Shown here one piece after another: positions 24,800 through 42,656 of a stretch of 64,000 nucleotides of DNA. Source of the DNA: Tillus elongatus (Eukaryota > Arthropoda > Insecta > Coleoptera > Cleridae); the NCBI GenBank assembly GCA_964006375.1, contig OZ023265.1:172812443-172876442 (forward strand), given 5' to 3'. Position 1 is the first letter of the stretch; every line of letters begins with the position of its first letter. The position numbers and the translations under genes were made by a program. The notes under the pieces are model-generated. The model was not told the origin of the DNA and made no database searches. It saw nothing but the letters and a program-made list of their open reading frames with translations.

Positions 24800-25640
24800 A
24801 GCCTGTTGAGCAAAACTATCATCAATAACTCTCATCTCAGTCCTGATCTCAAAAAAGAACTAATCCACGCGGAAAAACATCTCCCATCCGTAGAAAATAC
24901 GAATCTCCCGAAAATCCATAAGCCTGATATTCCCCTTCGCCCTATCGTAAGTGCCCACCCTTCACATAGACAAAAATTTGCAAAACATCTAGCCAAAACT
25001 CTCCAACCATTAGTAGAAAACGCTACATCCTATGTCAAAAATTCCACCCATTTCATCGACCTTCTTCAAAACAACACCATTTCCCAAAACGACATCCTAG
25101 TTAGCTTTGATATAGTTTCCTCATTCACTAATATACCTCTATATGCAACCCTTGACATTCTCAAAAATAAACACAATATTTCACACGATACCTTAGCTCT
25201 TCTAGAACACTGCACGTCTAACACTTATTTCCCTTTTCTAAACAAATTTTACAAACAAGTTCGAGGTGCTCCAATCGGTTCACCACTATCTCCTCCATTG
25301 GCTAACATTTTAATGGAGAACTTTGAGACACAAGCCCTCAATTTATCCCTGATAAAAACTTCCAAGGATACGATTCCAAACGATCCCGAACCTATGTAGT
25401 ACAAACAAATAGATACACCTACAATATGAACACACCCACAGTTAGACAATCCGAACCCTCATCGGCGCTGTCCATGCATCATATTCATACAGGACACAAA
25501 ATAGACTTCGACAATGCCCCGGTTTAAAACTTTAAAACCAGAATTATCTGCGAAGCAATCGAGATCGTAAAACGTCCCGATTGTTTGGAAACCTATTATA
25601 TCTTCATTACAAACACAAAAAAAAGCAATAAATGCAATAG
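24800..25640 (+). pseudogene. Penelope-like element 1: RT core and GIY-YIG endonuclease tail
   Basis: 24806-25399 translates to a Penelope-type reverse transcriptase: LPKIHKPDIPLRPIVSAHPS, FAKHLAKTLQPLVEN, ATSYVKNSTHFIDLL, motif A ILVSFDIVSSFTNIP with the first aspartate, and motif B RGAPIGSPLSPPLANILMEN. Sequence with the second catalytic motif (YVDD) is missing, with stops after NDPEPM. The next piece (25470-25620) gives IHTGHKIDFDNAPV, then KTRIICEAIEIVKRPDCLET, which matches the C-terminal half of the endonuclease region. Thus ~150 codons between are deleted. Such elements encode an RT related to telomerase plus a GIY-YIG nuclease. The 5' and 3' ends are not resolved. Confidence 0.8.
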
Positions 25641-25776
25641 AAAATTTTACTGCCCCATTACCTAACTCAACAAATACCTGCAATCCTTATAATACTGTAA
25701 GTACCGTGACTAATTCCCAGTCTATATAAAATCATACAAGTACCATAATAGATATCAGCGGATATGAAACTGGATG

Positions 25777-25994
25777 TAAGGCTAGATGTATTCTTATCAT
25801 AATTAGAAACACAGACCGGTTTCACTCTAATTAGAGCTCGTCAGTATGGTATATTAATTACAACGACAGCACACCTATAAAGTAATGGGGCTGAGAAAGT
25901 CGGCCTCCTAGAACATTGTGAAATATACGACAGGGTCGCCATTTGGTGCGGAACCGGTGGTATGTTATCGCGACAGCTACCTGGTCCCGCACAG
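25777..25994. repeat. Family C fragment (left arm and loop)
   Basis: Starts TAAGGCTAGATGTATTCT as at 3584 and includes the loop GATATACGACAGGGTCGCCA. The right arm is absent; the short-form family A copy follows 12 bp later. Confidence 0.7.
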
Positions 25995-26006
25995 AAAATA
26001 TAAAAA

Positions 26007-26287
26007 TCTGGACGCAGCAAGTGCGTGAATTTTTATAAAAATGCAAATATGTCTTTTTAATGCAAGCAGACATCAATTTGGTTACCGGTATAACCTATAT
26101 AGTACAAACAATGTACCATATTTTATCAAAATAACTTATTGTTTAAAAATGTACAAAAAAAATCCGACAATAAACTTTAAATGTTGGTTTCCTAGCCAAC
26201 AAACCTTAGGTTAATCGCAAATTGAGTTATTGAAATTTGAAGCATTTAATGAAAATTTGTTGCCAATACGCACTTACTGCGTCTCGA
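26007..26287. mobile_element. Family A short form (two inverted 5' ends), copy 2
   Basis: Begins TCTGGACGCAGCAAGTGCG after TAAAAA (26001-26006) and ends CGCACTTACTGCGTCTCGA before a T-run ending TTTTTA. The interior is close to 4521-4805 (shared TGGTTTCCTAGCCAACAAA). Lacks the (TA)n core. Confidence 0.75.
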
Positions 26288-26499
26288 TTTTTTTTTACAT
26301 ACATATTTCGATAAAAAAAGCAATAAAATAATGGTGTTCGAATTTTTTTTTGTAGGGATCACCAACGACTTATAGGCCAGCCTATGATTGTCAAAATAAT
26401 TTTATAAGATGCAGCTCAAGACACCCTATAATTAACTTGTACAATTTGTTATCGTTTCTTGTATAATAATAATTATATTGAGCTTTACCGTAGAAATAC

Positions 26500-26665
26500 G
26501 TCACCCTATATATGTAAACAGATAAAAACTGAAAGCCTACTCAGATATGGATTCTAGGGGGCCTAGTTTGCGCTCATTTGAGGAAATCTTTTCAAAATTC
26601 TAAAGTCGCGGTCTCCCCATCCATTGACGAATTTTTTGTGCGAAAATTAGCTAAAAATTATGGAC
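26500..26665 (+). mobile_element. Family A 3' block fragment
   Basis: Carries CTCAGATATGGATTCTAGG, TTTGCGCTCATTTGAGG and a degenerate hairpin (ATTGACGAATTTTTTGTGCG...). The (TA)n core is reduced to a few units. Confidence 0.6.
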
Positions 26666-27080
26666 CCTTAAACCATGAAGTTAACTAAAACTACCGCCAA
26701 AGTATCAGAGAGAAAATAACTAACCTGTTGCATATCAGCCCTTTTTGCAAAACTTCGATCTTTTATATCTGTTGACAAACATCACAAACACTGTTTAGTC
26801 CACCCACTAACATTAATACAATCGTTAAGGAATAATTTGCATTTGTATATTAAAATTCCCAAATAACACAAATAATTTGTCAACTGAAATTGAAAACAGA
26901 TAAGCGATCTAATAATATACGATAAACGTTAGTTACAGCGTGCAACTGATCTGCGATATGATATCAAATGTTCCGTTGCTAGGTAACGACTCAGACATAC
27001 TATATCTCATATGCCTATTAACCAGTCAACATTGTCAATAAAAAGCGGTGATATTAAATATATATGTATCAAATTTGAAT
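26666..27080. other. Unassigned AT-rich interval
   Basis: No ORF or recognised repeat. Confidence 0.4.
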
Positions 27081-27084
27081 ATCT

Positions 27085-27343
27085 CAATTTTCTGTAAATC
27101 CAGAAAGCTGAATTTTGGTACATAGTTAGGCCTTTCCAAAAGCAATATGTCCACTAACTTTCATCGAAATAGCTTTGTAATTTTCTAAGAAAAAAAATTT
27201 TTCGAAAGAAAACTCAAAATTTACCTGGAAAACCTTGTCCGATTTTCCTGGCTAACGAACTCATTAAGGCTTTAATAAAAGAAAGGCATTTGCCAAGTTT
27301 CATCAAAATCGGTTATTTACTTTTTGAGTTATCGGTTGAATAC

Positions 27344-27441
<98 letters not shown>

Positions 27442-27563
27442 AAATCGAAACTGACCCCGGATATGGGTTCTAAGGGCCCAAATTCGCGCTCATTTGAAAA
27501 CATTTTTGCAAAGTCTCACCTTCGATACCTCTCTATTAGTGAATTTTTTTAAATAAAAAATCA
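27085..27563 (+). mobile_element. Family A, 5'-truncated copy
   Basis: Body with GAAAACCTTGTCCGATTTTC and GAGTTATCGGTTGAAT, then (TA)n (27345-27435), then the 3' block with GACCCCGGATATGGGTTCTA and the hairpin ending ATCAC at 27563. An A-run follows. The 5' terminal sequence is missing. Confidence 0.75.
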
Positions 27564-28440
27564 CAAAAAATTAAGAGAGGGTAAAATATTATATGGATCA
27601 CCCTTTATGAGATCATTGCAAACACTTTTACTCAAGGCTGATGTAACACCACTGGAAGGATTTACATTTATCACAAACCTTTGTTCATCTTTTGTGTGAA
27701 ATATTCAGACAACGCACAACTGATAACACTTGGGCCCACTGGAGTGGTTTTACGATACATTATTTTCAGTTTTTTTCTCTGTCAAGAGCATCATTAATTT
27801 CGCTTTACATTTATAGCGGTTTGTTAGTGTTAATTTGTGGAATACGTTTTTTAGCTCGTTATTTTCATGCTGAGTTATTAATTGTTTGGAAACAATTTGT
27901 GTCTCTTTTGTTTTCATCTGTCGACCAAAATGTGGTTTAGTCTACCAACAAAAATGTTGAACCCTCTCTATCTCGCTTAATATGAAAAAGTTCATTTAGT
28001 GTTTTTGTGGCAGATAGGATGTTACAAATTTTACATTGCTGTTTTAAGCATGGAATATCGAGTAATTTCATAGCATTATCAATTAGTTTTATATATTGAA
28101 ATTGCAATGCATGTAGAAACTATGAAAATCTAAATACAAGAAAACATAGGTTTTGACACGTTTTGGAATTAACATTTGTCAAGTGATATACAGTGTGTCT
28201 CAAATTGGTGGTTGATGTATTGGGATCTAGGAAAATATAAGACGTACGAAAATGGTTAAATAGGAAAAGTTGTAGCGAATTCCGTTCTGCGGTTATATAC
28301 GTTCAAAGGCTGGTTGCAACTTTTGAAAACATTTTAAAAAAACCAAGAATATGCGTTTTCGAAAAAAGGTTGCAACTTCCCTAATTGAAAATGACCAGAA
28401 AATCCCTGAGTACATTATTAAGACATTTTTTTTGCCGCCT
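27564..28440. other. Unassigned interval
   Basis: An 82-codon ORF (27692-27940) has hydrophobic runs but no family resemblance and is not called. Near 28192 ACAGTGTGTCTCAAAT resembles the end of Tc1/mariner-type elements, but no partner was found. Confidence 0.35.
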
Positions 28441-28454
28441 ATCAATTGGTCTAT

Positions 28455-28503
28455 TTAGTTTATAATTCAGACGTTTCGGTTCTCAGACACCATCGTCAAC
28501 TTT
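28455..28503 (-). repeat. Penelope-type terminal motif fragment
   Basis: The minus strand reads TTGACGATGGTGTCTGAGAA then CCGAAACGTCTGAATT. This two-part motif (TGANGATG ... CGAAACG) is characteristic of Penelope-like element ends, where it is part of a hammerhead-ribozyme-like fold. Only a fragment is present and the first core base differs from the consensus. Confidence 0.5.
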
Positions 28504-28859
28504 TTCTTCTTATGGCAGCCATTTTGTTTTTCAACATAATAAGAAAGAACTTTTTCTATTTATAAAGATTTATCACACTTTATTAAAATATTACAAGTGA
28601 ATGTGAAAAAATCATGAATATTGTTTATTTCAAGACTAGCAATGAGTTTGGCAGCCATTTGCCAAACAAAACATTTGCTGTACCCTATTATCTCAAATTT
28701 ACACAATCATAATAGTGTTGATATCTCAGTAGCTTCCCAATTTTGACAATGGCTTTTATAGTTTCAAATGAAAAAAAAAACTTTATTTTTTAGACTGTTT
28801 CTTCAAAAATTATGACAATGTTGAACATTCACTGAATAATTATTCACATAGATATCCGG

Positions 28860-30985
28860 AAACGCATCAGACTAATGACCGGCACATTAGGGGCGGTGTA
28901 CTGGAAGAATATCCCATACAATGTGGACAATATACATACAGAGCAGGATTCTCAACAGAAACAGCACTGCACCAGCTGAAACTGGAGAATACTCTGGAGA
29001 ACAGGGAGGTGGCGCTAGGGGCCTATCTAGACATAGAGGGGGCCTTCAGCAAACCTCATTCGGATCGGTTCTGTCAGCTGTCAGGGAGCGTGGAATAGAG
29101 GAGACCTGCTGCAGGTGGATCGGTTCCATGCTCAGGGACAGGGCGGTGCTCACTTCACTCGCGGGAGGGACATTGCTGGCGGGGGTCGCGCCGGGGTGTC
29201 CGCAGGGGAGCGTTATGTTTACCTTGCTTTGGTGCTTAGTCGTGGATGGCCTGCTGGGGAGGCTTTCTGGGGGAGGGTATGAGGTACAGGGCTATGCGGA
29301 CGGCATTGTCATCATAGTCCGAGGAAAGGTTACACAGTCAGTGTGGGAGCGCATGCAGACAGCACTGAAAGTGGTGGAAGGGTGGACGGTTGTTGAAGGG
29401 TTCGGGTGAGCCCCGAGAAAGCAACCGTCGTGCCGCTTACGAGGAGGAGGAGGTAGTGCGAGAGCCACAGAACTCTCACTCTATACGGTAGGAACATTCC
29501 AATGGCCAGGGAGGTAAATATCTTGGGGTCGTATTGGACTCTAAGCTAAATGGTCACATTGGAAAAGTACTTCGTAAGGCAGTCATGACCTTAGTCGTCA
29601 CTAGGCGGCTATATAGAAAAACGTGGGGACTAAGACCTAGTATGGCCCACTGGCTGTGCACAAGGGTGGTCAGACCATCGTTAACATACGCGGCACTGGT
29701 CTGGTGGCCTAAAGTGACACAATCCATTGCCAAATAAAAACTAGGCAAGATCCAAAGGATGGCTTGCCTAGGCATCACAGGGCCATGTCTTCAACCCCAA
29801 CTGCCGCCATGAAGGTGTTGCTGGTTCCCCCCCCCCCTACACTTAGTTATTATGGGGGAGGCCAGGCTAATACTATACAGACTAGCCTACAATGGTAGAC
29901 TGAAGATCAACCTAGGCTTCAGGAGCCACTGCAAAATTCAGGAGATCGTAAAGCAGCCCATGCGTGAAATGAGTTCAGACTTCGCGACCCCGCGAATCTG
30001 CAGGGAAAACCAATTTAGAGTGGAAATCCCCGACCGCGAGGCAGAGCGGGAGGAGACGCCGGGAATACCACAGGCCGCGCTTGTCCGGTTCACGGACGGA
30101 TCCGGCGGGGAGCGTGGGACGGGGGCAGCTGTTTATTCGGAGGGACCGAGTGTAAGTCATAGTATTTCCCTTGGGGCCCATGCAACAGTCTTTCAGGCCG
30201 AAATGTACGCCATCCTGCACTGTGTGCGGGAGAACAAGAATAGAAGCTACACCCAACAAGCGGATCCTCATAGCCACAGACAGCCAGGCAGCCTTTAAGG
30301 CCCTAAGTAGCCCACGGGTAAATTCCTGGCTGGTGAGTGAGTGCCGACACGAGACGATCGACCTGGTTGGGCAGAATGAGGTCACCCTCATCCGGGTGGT
30401 GGGGTCACTCTGGGGTCAAAGGCAATGAAGAAGCTGAGAGTCTCGCGAAGAGAGGGTCAGCAGAACCATTTATGGGACCAGAACCGGCTCTGGGCGTGAC
30501 AAAAAGCACTTCCAGGGGAGCCATTAAGTCCCCGGTCTCAAACCAACACAAGGTGTACTGGGCAGACTGTCCTGGGCTCAGACATGGGGAGTCAATAATT
30601 GACGAACCCAGTTCAAAGAGAGCTGTGGAGCTGCTAAATCTTAGCAGATAACAGCTCAGAAAGATAACAGGTCTCTTGACGGGACACATGACCGTCAAGA
30701 AACACCTGCATAAAATTAGGCGGTTCGAGGGGACCTCGCATGCAGACTCTGCGGCGTGGGGGAGGAATCAGCCCAGCACATCTTGTGCGAGTGTAAAGCT
30801 CTAGACCGCAAAGACAACTAATCTACGGTCAGTCTAGACCGGAGACAGAGCAATATAAAACTTTACCCTACCGATCGCTGTGCAGACTAGTTCAAGGCAC
30901 AGTGATTTTGGAAAGGGGGGAGTAAGACTAAGGGCATGCACAATAAACCAAAGGTTGCAGTGTTATCGGAGCGGCAAGGCCGCGG
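28860..30985 (+). pseudogene. LOA/I-group LINE, degenerate copy 2
   Basis: Same family as 6761-8630 but extending ~300 bp further 5'. Seen: TYRAGFSTETALHQL and the motif A region GAYLDIEGAFSKPHS (frame 1), RERGIEETCCRWIGSMLRDR and motif B GCPQGSVMFTLLW. The catalytic motif is mutated to YADGIVII (second aspartate replaced by glycine). RNase H pieces follow: RFTDGSGGERGTGA, AEMYAILHCVRENK and ATDSQAAFKAL; GNEEAESLAKRG has E for the fourth acidic D. Frameshifts occur near 29405, 29520, 29735, 29780, 30245 and 30410, with a stop at 30650. The 3' end at ~30985 is an A-run as in copy 1. Inactive. No target duplication was found. Confidence 0.85.
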
Positions 30986-31059
30986 ACGAGCCCTGAGGAA
31001 AAAAAAATGTACGGTTTGTAAAAATTTGTTAAACCATGGAAGTTTTGAAAAACCACGAG

Positions 31060-31202
31060 AGAAAAGTTACAATAAAAGTAACGAAAATGCAATTATTAGT
31101 ATTCAAGAGCATTTTGATGAATATTCTTCAACATCCCCGCAGACTGCTCAACGCGAAACTGGAGCACCGAAGTCGAGAATTCATAGAGTTTTAAGAGAAA
31201 AA
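31060..31202 (+). pseudogene. Transposase N-terminal helix-turn-helix fragment
   Basis: The translation contains NENAIISIQEHFDEYSSTSP then QTAQRETGAPKSRIHRVLRE. This matches the second helix-turn-helix of Tc1/mariner/IS630-type transposases (pattern I..V..DP..S.R..A...G.S..T..RIL). It is cut by the family A 5' end at 31205. The catalytic domain is not seen downstream. The preceding LINE 3' end (~30985) adjoins it. Confidence 0.6.
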
Positions 31203-31204
31203 AA

Positions 31205-31300
31205 TCCAGGACGCAGTAAGTGCGTTATGATAGTGAATTTTAATAAGAATAATATATTATAGTGATTTAGCCATATACTAAAGTTATAAAACATTACTTT
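31205..31300 (+). mobile_element. Family A 5'-end fragment
   Basis: CCAGGACGCAGTAAGTGCG, then TTATGATAGTGAATTTTAAT. The rest of the element is absent or diverged. Confidence 0.6.
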
Positions 31301-32525
31301 ATTTAATTAGGGACAGTAAAAAGTAGGGTAAAGAAGGGCAAGCAAAAACATGATTTTTAACATAAATATTTATACAGTAATTTGGATACAGGGTTTATGC
31401 CCCCTCACTCAAAAACCCGAGGGTTCTCTTCCCCCTTGTGCATGCATACAACTACCTTCAAAGCATAAAGCCCAAGAAAAAAATTCTTGGGAGCAACCCC
31501 CAAGAAAGTTATTGGACCTGGGCGAATATTGGTGTTGTGCGAGGTAGACAGGGTTTGAAGGAGGTATTGCTGCAAAATGTGAAAAACGCCGACTAAAAGT
31601 CCGACTAAATCGTTTTTTAGCACTTTCCGTTCATATTTCCTACCCGCCCAGCACCCAAATTCATTCTCGGTTCCTTAACTTCCTTGGGGGTTGTTTGCAA
31701 CAAGTTTGGCTTGTGGCTTGTGCATCCATTCTAAGCATGTTTCTTAAAAAAATCCAAAAACCCTCCGTGCAGTAAACTGTAAATTTACCGAATTAGATTC
31801 CATTTCGTCCATAATGTCTTTTTCAGATAATATCGAATATAGCACTAAAGTAAATAAATTCACTTGCTGTTTCACTTCTTTTTTATTTTCATATTACCTA
31901 TACAAGCACATGCTAAGTGAGTATAATAAAGGGATCCTTAAAATAGTAGGGCTACACAAACCTAAAAGTAGAGAAGACATTTAGATCGTGTCTAACTGTA
32001 TGTTCACAAAAATTAGTAAAATACATTTATAAAATTTAATAAAAAACAACAGTTTTACAGGATTATTTTAAATAAACCTATATGAATACGTTTCGCGACG
32101 ATTTCGCAATTGGCAAGACTACACTGAAATCCGGTCGACCGCAAGCAAGCCGCTTGTAAATTAACCTCGATAGGCTTGGACGGTTAATAAACATAGGTAT
32201 GTCTTATTTTAAGTAGGAGACTGTAACATCCAAATGGAATAAAGTCAGAACTTGTGATGAGCACTGATAAGTACTCTTGAAGGCCCAAAATCACCACAAC
32301 GCATATTTTTAAAGACATATAACATTATAAGTTATATTTTATGTAAGAGTTAATAATAAGATAAATTATTAAAATTTAAAAGAAGGTCTTGTGGATGCCC
32401 AGGGCAAAACATGAGATTTAATGTAATTCTAAAAAATCTGTGGGTTCATACGTTATAATTTGGGTGGTGTCAGACATACAAATGAATATCGAAACACGGC
32501 TACCTTCATTTATTAATAAAACATT
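31301..32525. other. Unassigned interval with a family D trace
   Basis: A small hairpin TTCTTGGGAG...CCCCAAGAA lies at about 31484-31506. 32255-32312 repeats the family D edge (GTGATGAGCACTGATAAGTA, CACCACAACGCAT). No coding sequence is supported. Confidence 0.45.
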
Positions 32526-34358
<1,833 letters not shown>

Positions 34359-34699
34359 ATGATTTTATATAAGGCCAAAATGACTATAATTGACTGTGAT
34401 AGATGGAAGCGGTTATAAATAAAATGAATAAATTTAAATAGATGTACAGATTAGTAGTGTACTTGACTATGGTGTATATTCTGTGCTCCTGGGATTAATT
34501 GGGAACGAGGAAGCTACTCACGGCCACCAGAGCCTCTGGACATATTCTCCTAGATTGGCGTTATTGTAAACACCACTAAGAACTTGCAAAAGCTCTGGAC
34601 ATATTATCCTGGATTGAGGTTGCTTTAAAGACCACTCAGGGCTGGCAAAACCTCTGGATTGACAATCTCAGGGAATGCTGCTATAACAGGTACTTCTGC
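34359..34699. other. Unassigned interval with imperfect repeat
   Basis: CCTCTGGACATATTCTCCTA, then CTCTGGACATATTATCCTGG and ACCTCTGGATTGACAATCTC recur about every 75 bp (34528-34670), suggesting a degenerate tandem repeat that leads into the minisatellite. Confidence 0.45.
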
Positions 34700-34860
34700 A
34701 CGGCATGGTGTTGATGGGGCTCCCAAAACGATGGTGTGGATGGGGCTCCCGAAACGATGGTCCTGATGGGGCTGCCCAAAGCGATGGTGCTGATGAGGCT
34801 ACCCAAAACGATGGTGCTGATGTGGTTGCCCAAAACGATGGTGCTGCTCAAAACAAGATA
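34700..34860. repeat. 26-27-bp minisatellite
   Basis: Six imperfect units of the type GATGGTGCTGATGGGGCTGC + CCAAAAC. The 27-bp units keep an open frame (DGADEATQN-like on plus), while one 26-bp unit breaks it. No coding role is inferred. Confidence 0.85.
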
Positions 34861-36265
34861 GCTAAAAATAGTTGACTCTGTCAAAGTAAACAGTCCCATT
34901 TGAGGTTATCCTTGCGTGATATCCTTGTAGAGGTATCCACGTTAAGAAACAAAGTTAATCTGTATTCGTTCTTTCAATTATTAGTAATGACATTGTAGGA
35001 AAATACCGCCATACCTGTACCTATCAATTCAAGTTTTGAGTTTAAATGTACCGTTGTCGTGTTGTACCGCAGAAAAACGAACTGTAGTTTAAACGGAATT
35101 AAAAGAATATTGAACTAACTGGAAAACGCTCTTTTTAACCATATTTTATATTGAATATGTTTGAGCGGAAAACCCACCAAACACGTACTCATGTGTTTTC
35201 TTTTTATTCCCCGAAACGCTAACGTGCTTGCTTAGTGTAACATACCTTCAACATCAAAAATGTACTCTTTTATGTGTTGTTTCACAAAACTCGAGAAGTT
35301 TTCTCTGTTTACTCTGTTAATATAAAGAACGCTCTCAGCATTGAAACGTACTTATTTTTCTATTTGCCCTTCATACCACTTGTTTTAGCACAGCGGTAAC
35401 GTGACGTTGAAGTTATTTTTGTGTTTGTGTGTGGAGTAATTTAATTAACCATTCTATATATTCTATTTTAAATTTATAATGCACAATTTAAATTAGGTAA
35501 GATGTGAAGCACGGATTGTGACTGTTTAAGGAGTTTTAACAACAAATCTGGGGCTAAAAGGAAACTTTCGAGGCTATTTTGCAAAACCATAAAATAGGTA
35601 CCTAAATTTGGAAAAAATCTGGACTGAGCGAGTGCATTATGGAAGAGAATTTTCATAAGACAGTACTTAAAAATAAAGGGTTTCTGCAATGTTTGCATAT
35701 TGATTTCTTTTTCATCCCTTTTTCGTTGCCTTCCTATCGGAGATTGGAAGTCATGATAGTCAATATTTTCTCATTTGTTCCGCGTCTAAAAAGTTAAATT
35801 AAGCGGCAACCGCGTAGATTGCGCAACCACGATGTTTTTCTCCTACCTACGCTCCTTTTACCACTGATTTTTCCCTGCATGATATTTCTAAGGGAAATGC
35901 GTTATCACAAGACATATTGTACTGAGGTGTTTTTAAAGCACCTTAATCTAAATGACTTTTTATTACCTAACCAAACCTTTAGCAACATTTTTATCTTGCA
36001 ACGGACGCTGGTGAGGCCCAACTTAAGCATTAGGAACTTTTTGGAAAATGCAATAGTGATATTTCAAAAATTAATACCTTTTAAATGAATAGACCGAATT
36101 TTAGAAATAAGAAAGCGATGTATTGGGAATCATCGAGAGCTTTTTTTAACGAGCTATCACATGACCCCCCATTCCCATTTGAAAAAAATTGAGGGACGAC
36201 ACCCCCGCTTACGAGAGTAGAGTTTGGGTTTTACTTTTTGCTTCAAAAGTTGTCCCCCTCACAAG

Positions 36266-36317
<52 letters not shown>

Positions 36318-36589
36318 CATATAAAAATTAGAATGAAACTCGGAAATGGGCTCCGATTCTGCATTGTGTTCATTCGTTGTGGTTATAAAAATTCGATGCT
36401 CGTAATTAGTTTAAAGTTATGTACTTATTATCAAGATAATATAGCTCACAATGGATATTTTTTATTTTCAGGTGAGTAGTTCTCATGCAGATGAATATAT
36501 GTAACCCATAGCCTAAATGAGGTATGTATCTAAAATGTTTTAAAGTGTTCTGAATAAAAGTTTCAGTTATGTTTATTGAAATTCTTTAT
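34861..36589. other. Unassigned interval with family A traces
   Basis: A diverged family A 5' end (TCTGGACTGAGCGAGTGC) lies at about 35619-35665. A short (TA)n (36271-36315) with a diverged 3' block (ATATAAAAATTAGAATG) lies at 36316-36400. The 89-codon ORF at 35819-36088 has no recognisable family. Confidence 0.45.
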
Positions 36590-36900
36590 TTATCAAAAAC
36601 CATACACATGAAGAAATTATCAAACAAATAAGAAACAAAGTCACATATAACAACATAACAATAGCAAAAACAGATAAAAGCGACGCACTAATAGCAATAA
36701 AAACACAGTACTATATAGAAAAAACAAACACTTTAATTTCAACAAACAAATGCAATAAACTGATGGAAACCCAACGAAAAAATTCCAACATCAAATATTA
36801 AACATCATAGAAAAACATAAGACAATATTCAACCAAAAAACAACACATTATTATAACAACAACCCTAAAGCACCACCAATGACAGGAATAATAAATAAAA
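36590..36900 (+). pseudogene. Penelope-like element 2, 5' segment (N-terminal of RT)
   Basis: The translation gives TYNNITIAKTDKSDALIAIK, YYIEKTNTLISTNKCNK and, in a shifted frame, APPMTGIINK. These match the region before the RT core of Penelope-like elements (I.KADKG..., YI.K...FI..N..., P.APP..GLIKIHK). The reading continues after the insertion at 47400 as IYKTGYPIRQHINFKDAPS, so the two pieces are one element cut by 36901-47394. Frameshifts and stops are present in the 36780-36860 part. Confidence 0.75.
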
Positions 36901-37423
36901 GTCGAAGACGCAGCAAGTGCGTTATGGTAGTGAATTTTCATAAAAATGATCTGGCACAAAATATTTTATTATAACTTTTTTTTCTTCTAACATAGAAATC
37001 TAAATTTAGGTGTATAGTTTACTTTTTATATCGTAAACGTACCTACCAAATTTGGTTATCATAGAGTTTTTATTTTTTAAGATAAAAATTTTTTTCAAAT
37101 GAAAACTCAAAATTTTCCGGAAAACATCGTCCGATTTTTCTGATTAACGAACTTATCAAAGACATTTACAAAAGGAAGGTACATGCCAAATTTTATCAAA
37201 ATAGGCCCATTATTCTTTCAGATAAAAATTTTTTTTGAATGAAAACTAAAAATTTTCCCGGAAAACCTCGTCCGATTTTTCTGGCTAACAAATTTATCAA
37301 GGCCATTTATAAAAGGAAGGTACATGCCAAATTTTATTAAAATCGTCTTATTACTTTTTGAGATAAGAATTTTTTTCGAATGAAAACTCAAAATTTTCAA
37401 AATTTTTTTGAGTTATCGGTGTG

Positions 37424-41760
<4,337 letters not shown>

Positions 41761-41765
41761 TTTTT

Positions 41766-42576
41766 ACTAGGTTTATATACATACGTACGTACGTACGTAC
41801 GTACGTACGTACCTACATACATACATACATACATACATACATACATACATACATACATACATACATACATACATACATACATACATACATACATACATAC
41901 ATACATACATACATACATACATACATACATACATACATACATACATACATACATACATACATACATACATACATACATACATACATACATACATACATAC
42001 ATACATACATACATACATACATACATACATACATACATACATACATACATACATACATACATACATACATACATACATACATACATACATACATACATAC
42101 ATACATACATACATACATACATACATACATACATACATACATACATACATACATACATACATACATACATACATACATACATACATACATACATACATAC
42201 ATACATACATACATACATACATACATACATACATACATACATACATACATACATACATACATACATACATACATACATACATACATACATACATACATAC
42301 ATACATACATACATACATACATACATACATACATACATACATACATACATACATACATACATACATACATACATACATACATACATACATACATACATAC
42401 ATACATACATACATACATACATACATACATACATACATACATACATACATACATACATACATACATACATACATACATACATACATACATACATACATAC
42501 ATACATACATACATACATACATACATACATACATACATACATACATACATACATACATACATACATACATACATAG

Positions 42577-42577
<1 letters not shown>
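41766..42577. repeat. ~800-bp tetranucleotide microsatellite
   Basis: It begins with (ACGT)n (41783-41812) and becomes near-perfect (ATAC)n to 42577, roughly 190 units, then (TA)n 42580-42652. The four long open frames here (YIHT / MYVC repeats on both strands) are translation artefacts of a 4-bp repeat, whose 12-bp period repeats without stops. Confidence 0.98.

Positions 42578-42656
<79 letters not shown>

Noticed and set aside
27692..27940. 82-codon hydrophobic ORF as a small membrane protein
   Set aside because: No family match, no upstream signals, AT-rich interval between elements.
35819..36088. 89-codon ORF
   Set aside because: No recognisable domain and composition like random AT-rich sequence.
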